Source of the DNA: Akkermansia muciniphila
GTDB taxonomy: Bacteria; Verrucomicrobiota; Verrucomicrobiia; Limisphaerales; SXTU01
Reading direction: 5' to 3'
Length of the DNA stretch: 64,000 nucleotides
Assembly: GCA_945874145.1 (NCBI GenBank)
Contig: CAMCFN010000004.1
Span: 69,407-133,406, forward strand
Shown here piece by piece: positions 9,209 to 18,375 of the stretch; position 1 is the first letter of the stretch; each line of letters begins with the position of its first letter. The notes below the pieces were generated by a model that worked only from the letters and a program-made list of their open reading frames with translations, ran no database searches and was not told where the DNA came from. Both the position numbers and the translations under genes were made by a program.

Positions 9209-10342
9209 TCACTTCGGCCCGCCCAGCTTCTGCCGATGCTTCCACAACTCGCCGGGCTTGAAGATGCCTTCGGGCGTGATGATGCCGGTGATGAGTTCCG
9301 GCGGCGTGACATCGAAGCCCGGATTGCGCGCCCCGCTGCTCGGATTCGCCACCCGCACATAAGCGCGCTCCCCGCCCTTTTGCCTTTCACCTTTTTCCTT
9401 TTGCCTTGTGACCACTCCCCACGCCCCGAGCACCTCACTCTCACTCCGCTCCTCGATAGGAATGTCCCGCCCCGACTTCATCTCCCAGTCAATCGTCGAG
9501 CGCGGGATGGCCACGTAGAAGGGGATGCCGTGGCTCTTCGCCAGCACGGCCTTGGTGTAGGTGCCAATCTTGTTCGCCACCTCGCCGGTGCGGCCCAGCG
9601 TGCGGTCGCTGCCCACGATGACCAGGTCAATCTCCCCGCGCCACATGAGGAAGCCGGCGGCGTTGTCGGCGATGATTTGGTGCGACACGCCCTGCTGCGC
9701 CAGCTCCCACGCGGTGAGCGTCGCGCCCTGCGAGCGCGGGCGCGTCTCGTCGCAGAAGACGTGGAACTTGCGGCCCGCCGCCTGCGCCGCATACATCGGC
9801 GCGGTGGCGGTGCCGATGTCCACGAAGGCCAGCCAGCCGGCGTTGCAATGCGTGAGCACCCTCATGCCGTCGCGAATCAACTTCGCCCCGTGCTGGCCGA
9901 TGGCTTCGCAATGCGCCACGTCCTCGTCGGCGAAGTGCTCGGCGGCGGCGAGGGCGAGGGCCTGCTGCTCGGCGACGGTGGTGCCGGCGGACATCGCGCG
10001 ACGCACATCAAGCATCGCGTTGACGGGGTCCACAGCGGTGGGGCGGGCCTCCTTCAGCACGGTGAAAACTTCTTCCACATACGCCTGAAACTTCACCAAG
10101 TCCTTGCCGCGAAACGCCCGCGCGCCCTGCGCCAGCCCGTAAGCCGCCGTCGCGCCGATGGCTCCCGCGCCGCGCACGACCATGTCGCGGATGGCGACGG
10201 CGGTGGCGCGGAAGTCGCGCGTGCCGACGACCTTGAACTCGTGCGGCAGCAGGCGTTGCTCGATGAGCCGGACTTGGTTCTTCGCCGCCTCGAAGCTGAC
10301 GGTGCGGTAGTGGCGCGTGCGCCCACGGACGGTCACGTTCAT
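9209..10342 (-). CDS. mtnA: S-methyl-5-thioribose-1-phosphate isomerase
   Basis: Converts 5-methylthioribose 1-phosphate to the ribulose form in methionine salvage. The ATG at 10342 gives MNVTVRGRTRHYRTV; 377 residues. Family features: RDMVVRGAGAIGATAAYG near residues 52-70, THCNAGWLA near 167 (catalytic Cys), DETRPRSQGATLTAWEL, DNAAGFLM, and GSDRTLGRTGEVANKIGTY (catalytic Asp), ending with FDVTPPELITGIITPEG. A 20-residue Lys/Glu/Arg-rich insertion (TRQKEKGERQKGGER) lies near residue 310 and is encoded by a pyrimidine-rich repeat. No other salvage genes are next to it. Confidence 0.9.
   Translation of the reverse strand: MNVTVRGRTRHYRTVSFEAAKNQVRLIEQRLLPHEFKVVGTRDFRATAVAIRDMVVRGAGAIGATAAYGLAQGARAFRGKDLVKFQAYVEEVFTVLKEARPTAVDPVNAMLDVRRAMSAGTTVAEQQALALAAAEHFADEDVAHCEAIGQHGAKLIRDGMRVLTHCNAGWLAFVDIGTATAPMYAAQAAGRKFHVFCDETRPRSQGATLTAWELAQQGVSHQIIADNAAGFLMWRGEIDLVIVGSDRTLGRTGEVANKIGTYTKAVLAKSHGIPFYVAIPRSTIDWEMKSGRDIPIEERSESEVLGAWGVVTRQKEKGERQKGGERAYVRVANPSSGARNPGFDVTPPELITGIITPEGIFKPGELWKHRQKLGGPK
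9377..9409. repeat. Pyrimidine-rich repeat inserted in frame in mtnA
   Basis: CCCTTTTGCCTTTCACCTTT followed by TTCCTTTTGCCTT: three TTTTGCC/TTTCACC-type units. In the gene direction it reads as repeated AAAGG/AAAAGG units and encodes a Lys/Gly/Glu-rich stretch not expected in MtnA. Confidence 0.6.
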
Positions 10343-10484
10343 GCGCGGGAGTGTGCGGAGCGGACAGGGATGGGGAAAGGATTTTGGCGGGGCGACGGAT
10401 AGCAACCGTGTGCTGCGGACGGTAAGCTCCAGAGGCGGCGGATTTCACCGTGCGTTGTGCGCCGCTTTCCCGTAGCTTCGCCCC

Positions 10485-10715
10485 ATGCCAGCACTCGCCC
10501 GCATTACACACGACCCCAACGTCATGGGCGGCAAGCCTTGTATCCGCGGCCTGCGCGTGACCGTGGGGACCCTCGTGGGTTTGGTCGCCGCCGGCCATTC
10601 GCATGAGGAGATTCTGCGCCTGTATCCCTATTTGGTAGCCGAGGACATCCGCGAGGCGCTGGCCTACGCGGCTTGGCGGGTGGAGGAGTTGGAAGTGCCG
10701 TTGGCCGTCGCGTGA
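10485..10715 (+). CDS. DUF433 antitoxin-like protein
   Basis: 76 residues with the compact DUF433 layout: ITHDPNVMGGKPCIRGLRVTV, then the helix-turn-helix part GTLVGLVAAGHSHEEILRLYP and YLVAEDIREALAYAAW. Family members pair with DUF5615 (PIN-like, VapC45-type) proteins and are thought to neutralise and autoregulate. The stop overlaps the GTG start of the next gene (GTGA). An upstream promoter was not resolved. Confidence 0.85.
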   Translation: MPALARITHDPNVMGGKPCIRGLRVTVGTLVGLVAAGHSHEEILRLYPYLVAEDIREALAYAAWRVEELEVPLAVA

Positions 10716-11074
10716 GGCTGCTCGTTGACATGAATCTGTCGCCCGAGTGGGTGCCGTATCTGCACGAGCGTGGCTTTGAGTCCGTTCACTGGTCCACCAT
10801 CGGAGCCTACACCGCGCCGGACAGGGAAATCATGCAATGGGCGCGGGACAACGCTTGCGTGGTGTTCACTCACGACCTCGACTTCGGCATCCTACTGGCC
10901 CTCAGCAAGGCGGGCGGTCCGAGTGTCATCCAGGTTCGCACTCAGGACGTGTCCCCCGCGCATCTCGGCCCGCTCTTGGTGGCGGCCCTGCGGGCGCACG
11001 GCGATGCGCTGGAGCGTGGGGCGTTGCTCAATGTGGACGAGGCCAAGTCCCGAGTTCGCATCTTGCCGATTTGA
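10712..11074 (+). CDS. DUF5615 PIN-like toxin candidate
   Basis: 120 residues from a GTG at 10712 that overlaps the antitoxin stop by four bases; the overlap decides this start over an in-frame ATG at 10673. Family motifs: RLLVDMNLSPEWVPYL (first acidic residue), WSTIGAYTAPDREIMQWA, and VVFTHDLDFGILLAL (second acidic pair). These match the PIN/Mut7-C-like DUF5615 domain of predicted RNases in type II toxin-antitoxin pairs. Toxicity is inferred from the family and the coupling. Confidence 0.8.
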   Translation: MRLLVDMNLSPEWVPYLHERGFESVHWSTIGAYTAPDREIMQWARDNACVVFTHDLDFGILLALSKAGGPSVIQVRTQDVSPAHLGPLLVAALRAHGDALERGALLNVDEAKSRVRILPI

Positions 11075-11104
11075 GCCACCTGAAACACTCAGCACCTTAA
11101 CCCC

Positions 11105-11338
11105 ATGATTGACACCATCGTCCAAGAAGTGCGCGAGGCCCGCGCACAAATCGCGGCAGATTTCGGCCATGACCGCGCCCGCTTTTGGGCCTGGGCACGA
11201 GGCCAGCAAGCCGCCGAGCGCAAAGCCAAGCACCAGCTCCCCACCAGCTCGGAACAACCGCAGGAGACAACCGGCGGGGCGTTGGTGCCGCCCGTGATTC
11301 GGAAGCAGCGTGTGCGCCGCGCCCGGGTCGCAGCTTGA
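11105..11338 (+). CDS. Small protein following the DUF433/DUF5615 pair
   Basis: 77 residues: MIDTIVQEVREARAQIAADF, then GHDRARFWAWARGQQ and a basic, probably disordered tail ending RKQRVRRARVAA. It resembles the short proteins starting with an xxVEEVRxxREEHAxxFxYDLxAI pattern that are often found beside toxin-antitoxin genes (recollection, not searched). It starts 30 bases after the toxin stop on the same strand, so it may be the third gene of the operon. Function unknown. Confidence 0.65.
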   Translation: MIDTIVQEVREARAQIAADFGHDRARFWAWARGQQAAERKAKHQLPTSSEQPQETTGGALVPPVIRKQRVRRARVAA

Positions 11339-11345
11339 GTCTAGC

Positions 11346-11384
11346 CTAGCTCTGACTCAACCGTTTCACTGGTGCCTCGAACAT
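11346..11384 (-). pseudogene. 3' remnant of an aldo/keto reductase-like gene
   Basis: Read on the minus strand it encodes [13 protein letters not shown] and a TAG stop. The intact aldo/keto reductase at 12418-13599 ends [13 protein letters not shown] and TAA, and the DNA matches in the same orientation with only a few differences over 39 bases. Homology ends where the family B repeat begins, so this looks like the leftover end of a second copy. Confidence 0.5.
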
Positions 11385-11398
11385 CTGCGACGGGCACG

Positions 11399-11615
11399 CG
11401 CCGGAGGCGCGGATGAAGGTAGCCGGTGGGAAGCGAAGCGCACCCACCGGAAAGGCCCCGCAGCGAGGGGCGTCCCGGAGGGACGCATGAAATGCGCGTT
11501 AACAAGGCAACGTTCATGCGCCCCGCTGGGGCGCGGGACGTTCGGGCGGCGGGTCCGGTGGGTGCGCCTCTCCCTGCGGTCGAGGCTGCCCACCGGCTAC
11601 CTTCAGCGGCCCTCC
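11399..11615. repeat. Family B compound palindromic repeat
   Basis: Outer arms are inverted: GGATGAAGGTAGCCGGTGGG on the left, CCCACCGGCTACCTTCAGCG on the right. Inside are further palindromes (GGGCGTCCCGGAGGGACGC, GCGCCCCGCTGGGGCGCG-like). It occupies most of the 477-base gene-free stretch 11339-11815. The rest of that stretch is AT-richer and shows no convincing gene. Confidence 0.65.
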
Positions 11616-11815
11616 TAGGCTGCGTCAGAGTTTTTGGACAAGGTGCTAAGATTTTCTGCGGGATAAGGCACCCTCGGGGGCGTGGCATCCGGGTCAGAAT
11701 GGAACAGATGCCCGGCACCAATAAACCCATCTTCCTTAATAAGGTCGACGAAATTGCGGTCGAGTAAGAAGTTAGGCGGCAAGTTCGTGCGAAACGTTCA
11801 CTCAAGAGGAAAAAT

Positions 11816-12373
11816 ATGTTGCACCGATGGTTTGCTATCACAGTCGCCTTACTTGCTGTCGCCGTGTCAGCAACTGCGCAAGTTGCCGACTCTGCCGTCA
11901 CACACGCGGCTCAACTGAAGACGAGCTTGGCGAAGTGGGAAAAAGTCCGCGACGAGAGCGGTGGGGATTACTCTTATCAGGTCCGATGGTCTTCAGCCTT
12001 CGGATTCGGTCATACCACCACGGTCACTGTCCGGGGGAACAAGGTCGTCGAGCGAAAGTATGAGGTGTTTGACCTGCCCCAGCCGGTCAAACTGGGGGAA
12101 AATCCACCAGCACCCAAGCCCCAATGGGTGGAGTCGGGAAAGGAATTGGGCACTCACAAGAACGAAGGCGCCGCCGCCCGCACGGTGGATGAGTTGTATG
12201 CAGCGGCAACGAAGCTGCTGGAAACGAAAGTCCCAGAGGGTCACCAACGGTATTTTGGGTTCGACAAGCAGGGACTGCTGAACCATTGCCTCGTCGTTGA
12301 TACCAGAATCGCCGGCGATGCTCCGAGCACGGGGATAGGACCTATCCAGATTCAACTGAAGCCGACGAAGTGA
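11816..12373 (+). CDS. Secreted hypothetical protein
   Basis: 185 residues with a signal peptide (WFAITVALLAVAVSATAQ, cleavage likely after TAQ). The ATG is preceded by a good ribosome binding site, AAGAGGA, five bases away. The mature part alternates beta-type stretches (YSYQVRWSSAFGFGHTTTVTV, KVVERKYEVFDLP) with a helix (TVDELYAAATKLLETKV) and ends with a CLVVDTRIAGDAP segment. Not recognised. It sits alone between the family B repeat and the convergent aldo/keto reductase, in DNA a little less GC-rich than the surroundings. Confidence 0.7.
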   Translation: MLHRWFAITVALLAVAVSATAQVADSAVTHAAQLKTSLAKWEKVRDESGGDYSYQVRWSSAFGFGHTTTVTVRGNKVVERKYEVFDLPQPVKLGENPPAPKPQWVESGKELGTHKNEGAAARTVDELYAAATKLLETKVPEGHQRYFGFDKQGLLNHCLVVDTRIAGDAPSTGIGPIQIQLKPTK

Positions 12374-12417
12374 GGGCGTGAAAAAGTGGCGGGCTGGCCA
12401 CCGAACCAGCCGACTCG

Positions 12418-13599
12418 TTAGCTCTGACTCAGCCGCTTCACCGGTGCCTCCCACATCATCGCGTGGGCCTCGCGTAGAATCTCCGGGATGCGGGCGGCGA
12501 AGGGGCTGTGCTGCACAGTCGCCAGCAGCTTGCGCTCGTCGAAGCTGGCGGCGTTGTGGCCGGGGAACCAGTGGTCGGCCTGGCCTAGCAGGTTGTAGCG
12601 CATCTTGCCCCAGTCGGTGAGGTTGAGGGCTTTGGCGTAGGTCCAGAGGCGGAGGATTTCGCTCACGTTGATTTCGCCGGGCACGTCGCCGTAGTTCGGC
12701 AGGCCCTCGGACCACCGGCGGCACCAGTCGTCGCCCAGCACGCGGAGCATCTCGGCGCGCAGCCGGGCCTCGATGGGCGCGATGGCTTCCGCCGCGCGGT
12801 CGTAGTGCGCGAGGCCGGCGACGTGGTCGTCGAAGTCGCTGGGCTTGGCCGCGCCGCAACTGAGGGTGTGGACTTGCGGACGCGCGAGGCAGTAGAGGGA
12901 GTTGAACTGCATGGGCGTGAGCGGCGCGCAGAAGTCCACGAGCTTCGGCGGCGGGGCGTAGAGTTTCCCGCCCTTGTCGTTGGGGCTGATGATGAAGACG
13001 CCCATGTCGTGGCGGGTGGCGGCCTCGATGGTGGTCCAGTTGAGGTCGTTGACGAAATACCAGTGGACGTTGAAGTAGGCGAACTCGCCGGAGTTGACGG
13101 CGTCGAGGATGACGTCGGTGGTGGCGTGGGTGCTGAAGCCGATGTGGCGGCAGCGGCCTTCGCGCTGGAGCTTGCGGGCGGCTTCGAGGCAGCCGCCTTT
13201 GCGGAGGGTCCAGTCGAGATGCTGGCGATTGTTGATGCCGTGGAAGGAGAGGAGTTCCACGTGGTCGAGCCGCAGATACTTCATGGACTGGTCGAAGGTG
13301 CGGAGGAATTCCTCGGGCGTGGCGAAGGGGGCGACCTTGGTCTGGACGATGAGCTTGTCGCGCTTGATTTGCGGCAGCACCCAGCCGAGCTGCATTTCGC
13401 TGGAGCCGTAGCCGCGGGCGGTCTCGATGTGGTTGATGCCGAGTTCGAGCGCGCGGTGGATGGTGGCTTCGAGGTTGGCCTGGCCGTCCTTGGGGACTTC
13501 GGCGGGCGGCACGTCCTGCCACTTGTGCTGGTAGCGCATCCCGCCGCAGGAGAAGACGGGCATCTGGAGTTCGGTCTTCCCGAAGCGGCGGTATTTCAT
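12418..13599 (-). CDS. Aldo/keto reductase
   Basis: 393 residues, NAD(P)H-dependent oxidoreductase of the AKR superfamily. N-terminal [20 protein letters not shown] is the usual start; [19 protein letters not shown] carries the catalytic Asp/Tyr region (here ETARGYG, with Glu-Thr-Ala in place of the common Asp-Thr-Ala), [10 protein letters not shown] the Lys, and LLSFHGIN the His. The C-terminal part (residues 300-393) lacks an obvious ferredoxin-type CxxC cluster. Substrate unknown; genes around it point to carbohydrate or alcohol oxidation. Confidence 0.85.
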   Translation of the reverse strand: MKYRRFGKTELQMPVFSCGGMRYQHKWQDVPPAEVPKDGQANLEATIHRALELGINHIETARGYGSSEMQLGWVLPQIKRDKLIVQTKVAPFATPEEFLRTFDQSMKYLRLDHVELLSFHGINNRQHLDWTLRKGGCLEAARKLQREGRCRHIGFSTHATTDVILDAVNSGEFAYFNVHWYFVNDLNWTTIEAATRHDMGVFIISPNDKGGKLYAPPPKLVDFCAPLTPMQFNSLYCLARPQVHTLSCGAAKPSDFDDHVAGLAHYDRAAEAIAPIEARLRAEMLRVLGDDWCRRWSEGLPNYGDVPGEINVSEILRLWTYAKALNLTDWGKMRYNLLGQADHWFPGHNAASFDERKLLATVQHSPFAARIPEILREAHAMMWEAPVKRLSQS

Positions 13600-13658
13600 G
13601 CGCGGAGCTTGGCGGGATGCGCGGCGTGAGGCAACCGCGTTTGCCGATGCAGCCCTGC

Positions 13659-15092
13659 CTAGCTCAGAATTTCCTTCACCACACGGCTCGGCTCGACGCC
13701 GGTGAGGCGGAAGTCGAGGCCTTGGTGCCGGTAGGTGAGCCGCTCGTGGTCCATGCCGAGCAGGTGCAAGGCCGTCGCGTGCAGGTCGTGAACGTGGACG
13801 GGGTTCTCCGCGACGCTGAAGCTGAAGTCATCCGTCGCGCCGTAGGTGAGGCCGGCCTTCACGCCGCCTCCCGCCATCCACATGGTGTAACAACGAGGGT
13901 GGTGGTCGCGCCCGGCTTCGATGCTGTCCCACTTGCCTTGACCGACGGGACTGCGACCGAACTCGCCGCCCCAGATGACGAGCGTCTGGTCGAGCAGGCC
14001 GCGCTGCTTCAGATCGCGGATGAGGCCGGCGGTGGGCTGGTCGGTGTCGCGGCAGCGCGCGACGCACCAACTCGGCAGACGGCTGTGATGGTCCCAGTCG
14101 GGGTGGAAAAGCTGGATGAACCGCACGCCGCGCTCGACGAGGCGACGGGCTTGAATGCAGTTCGCGGCGTAGCTGCCGGCGCGACGCGAGTCCGGCCCGT
14201 AGAGTTCAAAGGTGGATTCCGACTCGCCGCTCATGTCGGTCAGTTCCGGCACGCTGGTCTGCATGCGGTAGGCCATTTCATACTGGCGGATGCGCGTGGC
14301 GATTTCGGGGTCGCCGGTTTCCGCGAGGCGCATCTGGTTCAACTCGCCGAGGCCATCGAGCATTCCGCGCCGCAACTCGCGCGGCAGGCCGTCGGGGTCG
14401 TGCAAGTAGAGAACCGGGTCGCGTGAGTTGCGGAGCTTCACGCCCTGAAAGCGCGACGGCAGGAAGCCGCTGCCCCAATAGTGGTCGTAGAGCGGCTGGT
14501 CGCTGGGCCGCTGCATCTTCGAGATGAGCACGAGGTAGTCCGGCAAGTTCTTGTTCTCGCTGCCGAGGCCGTAGCTGGCCCACGCGCCCATGCTGGGGCG
14601 GCCGGGAATCTGATGGCCCGTGAGAAACTTGGTCATCGCCGGCGCGTGGTTGATTTGGTCGCTGTGCATGGACTTGATGAAGCACAGGTCATCCGCCACG
14701 CCGCGCAAATGCGGCAGCCACTCGCCGATGGTCGCACCGCTGCGTCCGCATCGCTCGAAATTCGTCCGCCCCGGCATCAGCAGTTGCTTCTGGTTCGAGG
14801 TCATCGTCGTGACGCGCTGGCCCTGCCGCACCGAGTCGGGAATCTCGATGCCCGCCCACTTCTCCAACTGCGGCTTGTAGTCATACAGCTCCAACTGCGA
14901 CGGCCCGCCGGACTGCGTGAGGAAGATGACGTGCTTGGCCTTGGCCGCGAAGTGCGGCAGGCCGGCTGGCGCCGCAGTCGAGGGCGCGGCAGAAACGCGC
15001 TGGAGCAATTGCGACAAGGCCATCGCCCCAAGGCTCACGCCCGCACCGCGCCCGAGAAAGTATCGGCGAGAGATGTCTAGCGGCTCATTCAT
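13659..15092 (-). CDS. DUF1501 protein (Tat-exported)
   Basis: 477 residues from the ATG at 15092. The N-terminus has a twin-arginine signal, [20 protein letters not shown]. The body shows the sulfatase-like DUF1501 features [55 protein letters not shown] and [17 protein letters not shown]. In planctomycetes and verrucomicrobia this family is regularly encoded beside PSCyt1/DUF1549/DUF1553 genes; the biochemical role is unknown. It overlaps the upstream PSD1 gene by 8 bases, so they form one operon. Confidence 0.9.
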   Translation of the reverse strand: MNEPLDISRRYFLGRGAGVSLGAMALSQLLQRVSAAPSTAAPAGLPHFAAKAKHVIFLTQSGGPSQLELYDYKPQLEKWAGIEIPDSVRQGQRVTTMTSNQKQLLMPGRTNFERCGRSGATIGEWLPHLRGVADDLCFIKSMHSDQINHAPAMTKFLTGHQIPGRPSMGAWASYGLGSENKNLPDYLVLISKMQRPSDQPLYDHYWGSGFLPSRFQGVKLRNSRDPVLYLHDPDGLPRELRRGMLDGLGELNQMRLAETGDPEIATRIRQYEMAYRMQTSVPELTDMSGESESTFELYGPDSRRAGSYAANCIQARRLVERGVRFIQLFHPDWDHHSRLPSWCVARCRDTDQPTAGLIRDLKQRGLLDQTLVIWGGEFGRSPVGQGKWDSIEAGRDHHPRCYTMWMAGGGVKAGLTYGATDDFSFSVAENPVHVHDLHATALHLLGMDHERLTYRHQGLDFRLTGVEPSRVVKEILS

Positions 15093-18000
15093 GGGTGATG
15101 GCTTCATCGAGGTTGAAGGCGAGGCTGGCGACGACCGTGTAGGCGGCCAGTTCGGCTGCGCTGAGTTTCGCGTCGATCTTGAACTGCGCGCCAGCCAGCA
15201 GTTTCGCCGCCTCGGCGGGCTTGGTGCGATACAACGCGAGTGCGCGGTCGAACTCACGTTGCAGCACGGCGGCTTCCTTTGCGCTGGGCGGACGGGCAAG
15301 CACGCGGCGGTAGATTTCAGCAAGGCGGTCTTCGGGCTTGCTCGCAGAACGGAGAATTCCTGCCGCCAGTGCGCGCGAGGCTTCGAGGAAGGTTTCGTCG
15401 TTGAGCAACGTGAGCGCCTGGAGCGGTGTGTTCGTGCGCGGGGTGCGGACCTCGCAGACGCGGCGCTGCGCCGAGTCGAAGAGGAACGTTGGCGCGATGC
15501 TGCGACGCCAGAAGGCGTAGAGCGAACGGCGATACTGTGCGGCGCCCTCGCTCGGCTCGTATTTGAAGCGGCCCATGAAGATTTCCTCCCACACGCCTTC
15601 GGGCTGGTAGGGCTTCACGGGCGGGCCGCCGAGCGAGGGGTTGAGCAGGCCGCTGCTGCGGAGCGCGGCATCGCGGAGCATCCACGCGGGCAGGCGGAAG
15701 CGGGGCGCGCGCGCGAGCAGGCGGTTCTCCGGGTCACGGGCCAGCAGCGCTGGAGAAGCGATAGAACTTTGGCGATATGTGGCACTCGTCGCCATGAGTT
15801 GGAGGATGTGTTTCACATCCCAGCCGCTCTCCATGAACTCGACCGCGAGCCAGTCGAGCAACTCCGGATGCGTAGGTCGCTCGCCTTGCAGGCCGAAATC
15901 CTCGGGCGTCCGCACCAAGCCGTTGCCGAAGAGCATCGCCCACAGGTTGTTCACGACCACACGAGCGGTGAGCGGGTTGTCGCGAGCGGTCAGCCAGTTC
16001 GCGAGACCGAGGCGGGTTTTGTCCGCGTTGGTCGGCCAAGGCGCTACGGCTCCGGGCACGCCGCGTTCAACCTTATCGCCATGCTTATCCCACACGCCGC
16101 GCAGCAGGATGTGCGTGGCACGCGGCTCCTTGCGTTCGGCGAGGACCATGACATTGAGTTTCCCGGCTGCCGCCTTCACTTCGCTTAACTGCCGGTTCGC
16201 CCGGTCCAGCGCGCCTTTCTCGATTTGGTAAGGTGTGTGGTCGGCGAGGAATTGGTTGAAGAGTTTCGCGCGCAGTTTCGCATCAAGCGCGGCGAGGTCG
16301 GTCAACTTCGCGGCGGCAAGCTGCTCCAGTGGGGCGGTCTCCACGCTGCGAATCGCGTCGCCCGCCTGATCCGTCGCCGACACGCGGAAGCGACCGATGT
16401 TCGCGTCGCCGAGGGTCGAGCGGTGGCGCAGCTCGAAGATGAGTTCCTCGTCTGCGTCGAGCACGAGCGGCTCGGCCAGCGCGAAGACGGCGCTGCGCGG
16501 CTGCTTCGGGTCGAGGCCTTTCGTCGTCCAGCCGTTGCGCGGGTCGTCGTCGAGCACGCCCTTGATGTCGCCGTATTCGCGCGCGCCCTTTTGATCGGCA
16601 GAGGCGTCGGCGACCGCGCCGGTCACGAGCACATCGCGAATCTGTGAACTGCCCCGCCGACGCACCTGCACCTTGATGTCGGTCAGAATGAATTCGCCGG
16701 ACTTGCCACGCGACAACCCGCCGCCGGTGTGCGATGCGTGCGGCAGCACTTCCAGCTTCAGACCGGTCACGCGCGGCAACTTCACCGGGCCGATGATGCG
16801 GTAGTCCTCGTGATTCGGATTCGGCCCGCTGGCTTGCACGATGGCGTCCGCCTCCTGCACAAGGCGTGTTCCCTCGATGCTCTCCAGCTCGCTCGCGCGC
16901 AGCGGATGCCAGGCGGAAAAGCCCTTTGTCACGGCCTTCGCTTGCACGGCCAGCCAGTCGGCAAAGGGTGCTTCCGCTGCCTTGCGCGCCTCGGCCTCGC
17001 GCGGTTTGCGCTCGTCCACCAGCGCTTGCGCCTCGGTCACGGCGCGGGCGGCGAGCGGGGATTGGTAACTGAGGTAAGGCTTTGCCGCGCTGCCGGCCTT
17101 GCCGTCCTCGTCAATCGAGTTGAAGAACGCGGCGAGCCGGTAGAAGTCCGCGTGCGGGAGCGGGTCGTATTTGTGCGCGTGGCACTGGACGCAGTTGAGC
17201 GTGAGGCCGAGCCAGACCGTGCCGACGGTGTTCACGCGGTCGATGACGTAGTCCACGCGCGACTCCTCGGGGTCGCGGCCGCCCTCGCCGTTGGTCATGT
17301 GATTGCGGTGGAAGCACGTCGCCAACTGCTGCTCGGGTGTCGCGTTCGGCAGGAGGTCGCCGGCGAATTGCTCGCGCGTGAACTGGTCGAACTTCATGTT
17401 CGCGTTGAAGGCGGAGATAACCCAGTCGCGCCACGGCCAGTTCGAGCGAGTGGCGTCGGACTGGAAACCATCCGTATCCGCGTAGCGCGCGGCGTCGAGC
17501 CACCCCATCGCCATGCGCTCGCCGAAATGCGCGGACTTCAGCAGTCGGGCGACGACCTTTTCGAAGGCATCAGGCGAACGGTCGGCGAGGAAGGCGTCCA
17601 GCTCCGCAGTCGTCGGCGGCAGACCGGTGAGGTCGTAGGACACACGGCGAATCAGCGTGTGCTTCGCGGCCTCGGGAGAAGGCTTCAACTTTTCCTGGGC
17701 GAGCCGGGCCAGGACGAAGCGGTCAATCGCGCTCTTGGCTCCAGCGACTGCCGACGGTGGAGCTTTGACTGGCGGCACGAAAGCCCAATGCGCCTCATAC
17801 TTCGCCCCGGCGGCAATCCACCGCTTCAGCACGTCCTTCTGCGCGGAGGTGAGTTGCTTGTGCGAGTCCGCCGGCGGCATCAAGTCGGCGGCGTCTTTGG
17901 TCTCGATGCGCTTTACCAGCGCGCTGCCGGCAGGCTTGCCGGGGACGATGGCGATTTCACCCGACTTGGCCGGCTTGGTGGCGCTGTCGCGGAGGTCGAG

Positions 18001-18177
18001 GCGCAGGCCGCCCTTGGCCTGCTTCGCGTCCGGTCCATGGCAGGCGAAGCAGTTGTCGGACAGAATGGGGAGAACGTCGCGGTTGAAGCTGGGCGCGTCG
18101 GCAGCCAATGAGCTGAGGTCCGCTGCAAGCAACAGGCAGGCTGCCGTGCCGTGGCGCAGGAAAAATCGCGGAATCAT
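15085..18177 (-). CDS. PSD1/DUF1549/DUF1553 protein with planctomycete-type cytochrome c domain
   Basis: 1030 residues from the ATG at 18177, with a signal peptide (FFLRHGTAACLLLAADLSSLA). A PSCyt1 domain starts near residue 30 with a heme-binding CFACH (43-47). DUF1549 follows (IDRFVLARLAQEKLKPSPEA, RRVSYDLTGLPPT, GWLDAARYADTDGFQ) and carries a second CVQCH near residue 362. DUF1553 occupies the C-terminal third (NPLTARVVVNNLWAMLFG, TNTPLQALTLLND). The set is typical of large exported proteins in Planctomycetes and Verrucomicrobia. A role in periplasmic redox or glycan breakdown is suspected in the literature but not established. Confidence 0.9.
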   Translation of the reverse strand: MIPRFFLRHGTAACLLLAADLSSLAADAPSFNRDVLPILSDNCFACHGPDAKQAKGGLRLDLRDSATKPAKSGEIAIVPGKPAGSALVKRIETKDAADLMPPADSHKQLTSAQKDVLKRWIAAGAKYEAHWAFVPPVKAPPSAVAGAKSAIDRFVLARLAQEKLKPSPEAAKHTLIRRVSYDLTGLPPTTAELDAFLADRSPDAFEKVVARLLKSAHFGERMAMGWLDAARYADTDGFQSDATRSNWPWRDWVISAFNANMKFDQFTREQFAGDLLPNATPEQQLATCFHRNHMTNGEGGRDPEESRVDYVIDRVNTVGTVWLGLTLNCVQCHAHKYDPLPHADFYRLAAFFNSIDEDGKAGSAAKPYLSYQSPLAARAVTEAQALVDERKPREAEARKAAEAPFADWLAVQAKAVTKGFSAWHPLRASELESIEGTRLVQEADAIVQASGPNPNHEDYRIIGPVKLPRVTGLKLEVLPHASHTGGGLSRGKSGEFILTDIKVQVRRRGSSQIRDVLVTGAVADASADQKGAREYGDIKGVLDDDPRNGWTTKGLDPKQPRSAVFALAEPLVLDADEELIFELRHRSTLGDANIGRFRVSATDQAGDAIRSVETAPLEQLAAAKLTDLAALDAKLRAKLFNQFLADHTPYQIEKGALDRANRQLSEVKAAAGKLNVMVLAERKEPRATHILLRGVWDKHGDKVERGVPGAVAPWPTNADKTRLGLANWLTARDNPLTARVVVNNLWAMLFGNGLVRTPEDFGLQGERPTHPELLDWLAVEFMESGWDVKHILQLMATSATYRQSSIASPALLARDPENRLLARAPRFRLPAWMLRDAALRSSGLLNPSLGGPPVKPYQPEGVWEEIFMGRFKYEPSEGAAQYRRSLYAFWRRSIAPTFLFDSAQRRVCEVRTPRTNTPLQALTLLNDETFLEASRALAAGILRSASKPEDRLAEIYRRVLARPPSAKEAAVLQREFDRALALYRTKPAEAAKLLAGAQFKIDAKLSAAELAAYTVVASLAFNLDEAITHE

Positions 18178-18375
18178 GCGGCGAGTTTGACGTGCCGCCG
18201 CTGGTTGGCAACTGGAGTGATTTGCAGGACGGCTCCGGTTCAAGGGGTAATTCGCAGGATGGGGAGGATCGGCCCAGACCCGGCGTGAGCGAGCCACCCA
18301 TCAACGTGCCGGGCCGCAGACCAGCGCTCCGATTGTCTGAGGACAGGCGAGGACGCCAGCCGCCCTTGGCGCTGG

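Noticed and set aside
10406-10484. Promoter for the DUF433/DUF5615 operon
   Set aside because: No -35/-10 pair with acceptable spacing was found.
11760-11775. GTTAGGC at 11770 and at 35591 as possible integron attC ends
   Set aside because: No matching GCCTAAC partner or palindromic attC stem was found around either site, and no integrase is near.
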